Source: Mesorhizobium sp. GbtcB19 (GTDB taxonomy: Bacteria > Pseudomonadota > Alphaproteobacteria > Rhizobiales > Rhizobiaceae). Taken from it: DNA of 64,000 nt. The notes beneath the pieces are model-generated. The model did no database searches and was not told the DNA's origin. It saw nothing but the letters and a program-made list of their open reading frames with translations. This document shows positions 61,328 through 64,000 of this stretch, piece by piece. The stretch lies in assembly GCF_019091085.1 (NCBI RefSeq), contig NZ_JAGXJY010000016.1, forward strand, positions 78,649-142,648. The letters run 5' to 3'. Each line of letters begins with the position of its first letter. Position 1 is the stretch's first letter. Made by a program: the position numbers and the translations under genes.

Positions 61328-61356
61328 TGAACCCGAGCTCGGTGGCGACGGACAAG

Positions 61357-62670
61357 ATGGCTGAAACTTCGACTGCCGAAACTGACAGCAGGCTGATCGG
61401 CTCGCATCACGGCCAGGTCAGCGCCGGCGATATCGCTGTCGGCGTGATCATCGGCAGGACGTCGGAATTCTTCGATTTCTTCGTCTATGCGATCGCTTCC
61501 GTCATCGTCTTCCCCAAGCTTGTCTTTCCAACGCATGATCCGCTGGCCGGCACGCTCTACTCCTTCGCCATCTTCGCGCTCGCCTTCATCGCGCGCCCGT
61601 TCGGCACCGTGCTGTTCATGGCGATCGACCGCGCCTATGGCCGCGGCGCCAAGCTGACCATCGCGCTGTTCCTGCTCGGCACGTCGACCGTCGCCATGGC
61701 ATTCCTGCCCTCCTATGAGGACGTCGGCGCGGTCGCCGCCTGGTTGCTGTCGCTTACCCGCTTCCTGCAGGGCCTGGCGCTCGGCGGCACATGGGACGGG
61801 CTGCCCTCGCTGCTGGCGCTTAACGCACCGCAGAACCGGCGCGGCATCTATGCCATGATCCCGCAGCTCGGCGCGCCGATCGGGCTCATCGTGGCAAGCT
61901 CGCTGTTTGCCTTCTTCGTCGCCAATCTCTCGGCCGACGACTTTTTCAGCTGGGGCTGGCGCTATCCCTTCTTCGTCGCCTTCGCCATCAATGTCGTGGC
62001 GCTATTTGCCCGGCTGCGCATCGTGGTGACGCCCGAGTTCTCGAAACTCTACGAGAGCGGCGACCTGCAGCCGACGCGCATCAGGGACATGATTAGCACG
62101 GAAGGCCGCAATGTCGTCGTCGGCGCCTTCGCGCCGCTGGCGAGCTTCGCCCTGTTCCACATGGTAACGGTGTTTCCGCTCTCCTGGGTGTTCCTGTTCA
62201 CTAATGAAGGGCCGGAGCGTTTCCTGGTCATCGAAGCGGTGAGCGCGCTGTTCGGCATCGCGGCGATCGTCGCGTCGGGTCCGCTGGCCGACCGCGTCGG
62301 ACGCCGCGCCCTGCTCGGCGGCGGCGCCGTCGCCATCGCCGCGTTCAGCGGCTTTGCCCCTCAGCTTCTCAATGGCGGCACCGTCGGCGAGGCGCTGTTC
62401 ATGGTGCTGGGCTTCATTCTGCTCGGGTTGAGCTTCGGGCAATCCTCGGGTGTCGTCGCATCGAGCTTCTCGCGCCAGCATCGCTATACCGGCTCGGCGG
62501 TGACGTCGGACCTTGCCTGGATGTTCGGCGCCGGCTTCGCGCCGCTTGCCGCGCTGCTGCTGGCCGGGAATTTCGGCCTCATCGCCGCCGGCGCCTATCT
62601 GCTGTCGGGCGCCGCCTGCACGCTGATCGCGCTGTGGATCGACCGGCAGGCCTCGACGGCCGGCCGCTAG
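61357..62670 (+). CDS. MFS transporter (metabolite:H+ symporter-like)
   Basis: A 437-residue twelve-helix MFS protein: VGVIIGRTSEFFDFFVYAIA, FAIFALAFIARPFGTVLFMA with DRAYGRGAKLTIALFLLGTS as the loop 2-3 motif, LTRFLQGLALGGTWDGLPSL, and RVGRRALLGGGAVAIAAFSG in the second half. Relatives move dicarboxylates, betaines and other metabolites, but this substrate is unknown. ATG 61357 is preferred because the 24 upstream codons (from 61285) are made of the direct repeats. Divergent from cyoA. Confidence 0.85.
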   Translation: MAETSTAETDSRLIGSHHGQVSAGDIAVGVIIGRTSEFFDFFVYAIASVIVFPKLVFPTHDPLAGTLYSFAIFALAFIARPFGTVLFMAIDRAYGRGAKLTIALFLLGTSTVAMAFLPSYEDVGAVAAWLLSLTRFLQGLALGGTWDGLPSLLALNAPQNRRGIYAMIPQLGAPIGLIVASSLFAFFVANLSADDFFSWGWRYPFFVAFAINVVALFARLRIVVTPEFSKLYESGDLQPTRIRDMISTEGRNVVVGAFAPLASFALFHMVTVFPLSWVFLFTNEGPERFLVIEAVSALFGIAAIVASGPLADRVGRRALLGGGAVAIAAFSGFAPQLLNGGTVGEALFMVLGFILLGLSFGQSSGVVASSFSRQHRYTGSAVTSDLAWMFGAGFAPLAALLLAGNFGLIAAGAYLLSGAACTLIALWIDRQASTAGR

Positions 62671-62696
62671 CACATGTCGTGTCTGCAAACGTCCAA

Positions 62697-63716
62697 TCAG
62701 ACCTGGTAGAAATCCCGGTACCATTCGACGAAGCGCGGGATGCCGGTCTCGATCGGAATCCCGGGCTTGAAGCCGGTCACCTCTTCGAGCGAGGTGACAT
62801 CGGCGTAGGTCGCCGGCACGTCGCCCGGCTGGATCGGCATCAGGTTGCGGATTGCCTTGCGCCCGAGCGCGTCCTCCAGCACGTCGATCAGCCGGCTCAG
62901 CTGCACGGGCGAACTGTCGCCGATATTGTGGATCCTGTAGGGCGCGCTGCTCGTCGCGGGATCAGGCGCGGCGCTCGTCCAATCGGGATTGGGTGTCGCG
63001 GAATGCCGCATGACGCGGACCACGCCTTCGACGATGTCGTCGATATAGGTGAAGTCCCGCTGCATGTTGCCATGGTTGAAAACATCGATCGGCTGGCCGG
63101 CGAGGATGGCCTTGGTGAAGATGAACAAGGCCATGTCGGGCCGTCCCCACGGACCATAGACGGTGAAGAAGCGCAGACCCGTCGTCGGCAGGCTGAACAG
63201 ATGGCTGTAGGTGTGCGCCATCAGCTCGTTCGCCTTCTTGCTGGCGGCGTAGAGGCTGAGCGGATGGTCGGCGGAATCATGCACCGAGAACGGCATGCGC
63301 ACGCTGCCGCCATAGATCGAGCTCGACGATGCATAGACGAGATGGCCGACCGAGGCCTGCCTGCATCCTTCCAGGATGTTGAGGAAGCCGTTGAGATTGC
63401 TCTGCGCATAGGCGTGCGGGTTGATCAGCGAATAGCGGACACCCGCCTGCGCGGCGAGATTGACGACGATCTCCGGCGCGGCCGAGGCAAACAGCGCCGA
63501 GATACGGTCACGGTCGACGAGATCGACATGCTCGAAACGAAAGCTCGGGAATTCTTTCAGCCGCTCGAGCCGCGCCTGCTTCAGGGCGACGTCGTAATAC
63601 TCGTTCATGGAATCGAGGCCGACAACCTGCCGGCCCTCGGCCAGCAGCCGGTGGCAAAGGTGAAAGCCGATGAAGCCGGCCGCGCCGGTGATCAGTATAG
63701 GCCTGCTCGACGTCAA
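62697..63716 (-). CDS. NAD-dependent epimerase, UDP-glucuronate 4-epimerase-like
   Basis: A 339-residue extended short-chain dehydrogenase: ITGAAGFIGFHLCHRLL (NAD-binding), VVGLDSMNEYYDVALKQARL, VNLAAQAGVRYSLINPHAYA, catalytic YAASKKANELMAHTYSHLF (YxxxK), LRFFTVYGPWGRPDMALFIF and NMQRDFTYIDDIVEGVVRVM. These are hallmarks of UDP-glucuronate 4-epimerases (LspL/Cap1J group) that make UDP-galacturonate for surface polysaccharide. It starts at TTG 63716; the nearby ATG is out of frame. Confidence 0.87.
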   Translation of the reverse strand: MTSSRPILITGAAGFIGFHLCHRLLAEGRQVVGLDSMNEYYDVALKQARLERLKEFPSFRFEHVDLVDRDRISALFASAAPEIVVNLAAQAGVRYSLINPHAYAQSNLNGFLNILEGCRQASVGHLVYASSSSIYGGSVRMPFSVHDSADHPLSLYAASKKANELMAHTYSHLFSLPTTGLRFFTVYGPWGRPDMALFIFTKAILAGQPIDVFNHGNMQRDFTYIDDIVEGVVRVMRHSATPNPDWTSAAPDPATSSAPYRIHNIGDSSPVQLSRLIDVLEDALGRKAIRNLMPIQPGDVPATYADVTSLEEVTGFKPGIPIETGIPRFVEWYRDFYQV

Positions 63717-63894
63717 TCCATGCCCCCAACGTTACGCCAGACCACCCACAGACCGATTGTTCGCCGCCAGCCCGCAGTCACATCCGGAATTCCTCAGGCC
63801 GGCCGAAAACTTGCGCCTTTTATGGCAGGCCGTCGACGAATTCAACGATACGCCTTTCTCCGCTGTCTCGACACAGCCTACCGGTCATCGCGGC

Positions 63895-64000
63895 GCCAGT
63901 GGCTGGAGCGTCTTCAACATGGCGACCAGCTGGCTCTGCTGGTGGCTGCCGGTTTTCTGGAAGACGCGCTCGAGATAGGTTCGGGCGGATTTTATGGTGA
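63895..64000 (-). CDS. LuxR-family regulator, C-terminal end (runs off window)
   Basis: The minus strand from the window edge reads TIKSARTYLERVFQKTGSHQ, then QSQLVAMLKTLQPLAPR and a stop at 63895. This is the recognition helix and last helix of a LuxR/GerE helix-turn-helix (typical TVKSHLxxIFxKTGxxRQSELV). The rest of the gene lies beyond base 64000, so ligand domain and target are unknown. Confidence 0.75.

Overview
The window looks like a Mesorhizobium-type rhizobial chromosome (Alphaproteobacteria, Rhizobiales). The main clues are a MucR/Ros regulator, the NadQ-nadABC arrangement, an Omp25/RopB-like barrel, ActS/ActR (RegB/RegA), the ehu/eut ectoine cluster, and dense GC-rich genes separated by long palindromic intergenic repeats. 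No species can be named from the sequence alone.

The window splits into two unlike halves. Bases 1 to about 24,248 are loosely packed, AT-richer accessory DNA. They hold a sensor kinase with a double-receiver regulator, an accessory type IA topoisomerase, wrecked transposases of several families (IS110, IS5-type, IS630), an F-box-like putative effector, two outer-membrane barrel proteins, a Kup potassium transporter, a MucR-like regulator, and a cofactor block nadQ-nadABC...panD. This half ends at 24,229-24,248 in a copy of the 3' end of a tRNA-Phe gene with no tRNA body in front of it. That is what the distal attachment site of a tRNA-Phe-integrating symbiosis island (ICE) looks like, so I read 1-24,248 as the island end and the rest as chromosome.

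From 24,377 the sequence is compact chromosome. First comes a GntR-controlled gene set (24.4-34.7 kb): fumarylacetoacetate hydrolase-family enzyme, alpha/beta hydrolase, amidohydrolase and a complete branched-chain-type ABC importer whose second ATPase is fused to a Tm-1-like (UPF0261) domain. Two matching 17-bp sites lie in the divergent promoter region. A long flotillin-like protein, an SRPBCC protein and an SRPBCC-quinone oxidoreductase fusion follow (34.8-39.2 kb). The substrate of this system is unknown, and it is the best candidate here for undescribed biology.

Next (39.2-54.2 kb) is a full ectoine/5-hydroxyectoine uptake and degradation cluster. Minus strand: asnC, ssd, atf and an alcohol dehydrogenase. 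Plus strand: enuR, ehuABCD and eutABCDE. A 13-bp motif recurs at the enuR start and upstream of ehuA. Palindromic repeat elements sit inside the operon; one, between eutB and eutC, is flanked by a 21-bp duplication of the old gene junction.

Finally (54.2-61.1 kb, minus strand) comes cyoABCD-SURF1-actS-actR: a bo3-type ubiquinol oxidase with its assembly factor and a redox two-component system in one run of overlapping or closely spaced genes. A 21-bp perfect inverted repeat lies upstream of cyoA. The window closes with an MFS transporter, a UDP-glucuronate 4-epimerase-like gene, and the C-terminal end of a LuxR-type regulator cut by the window edge.
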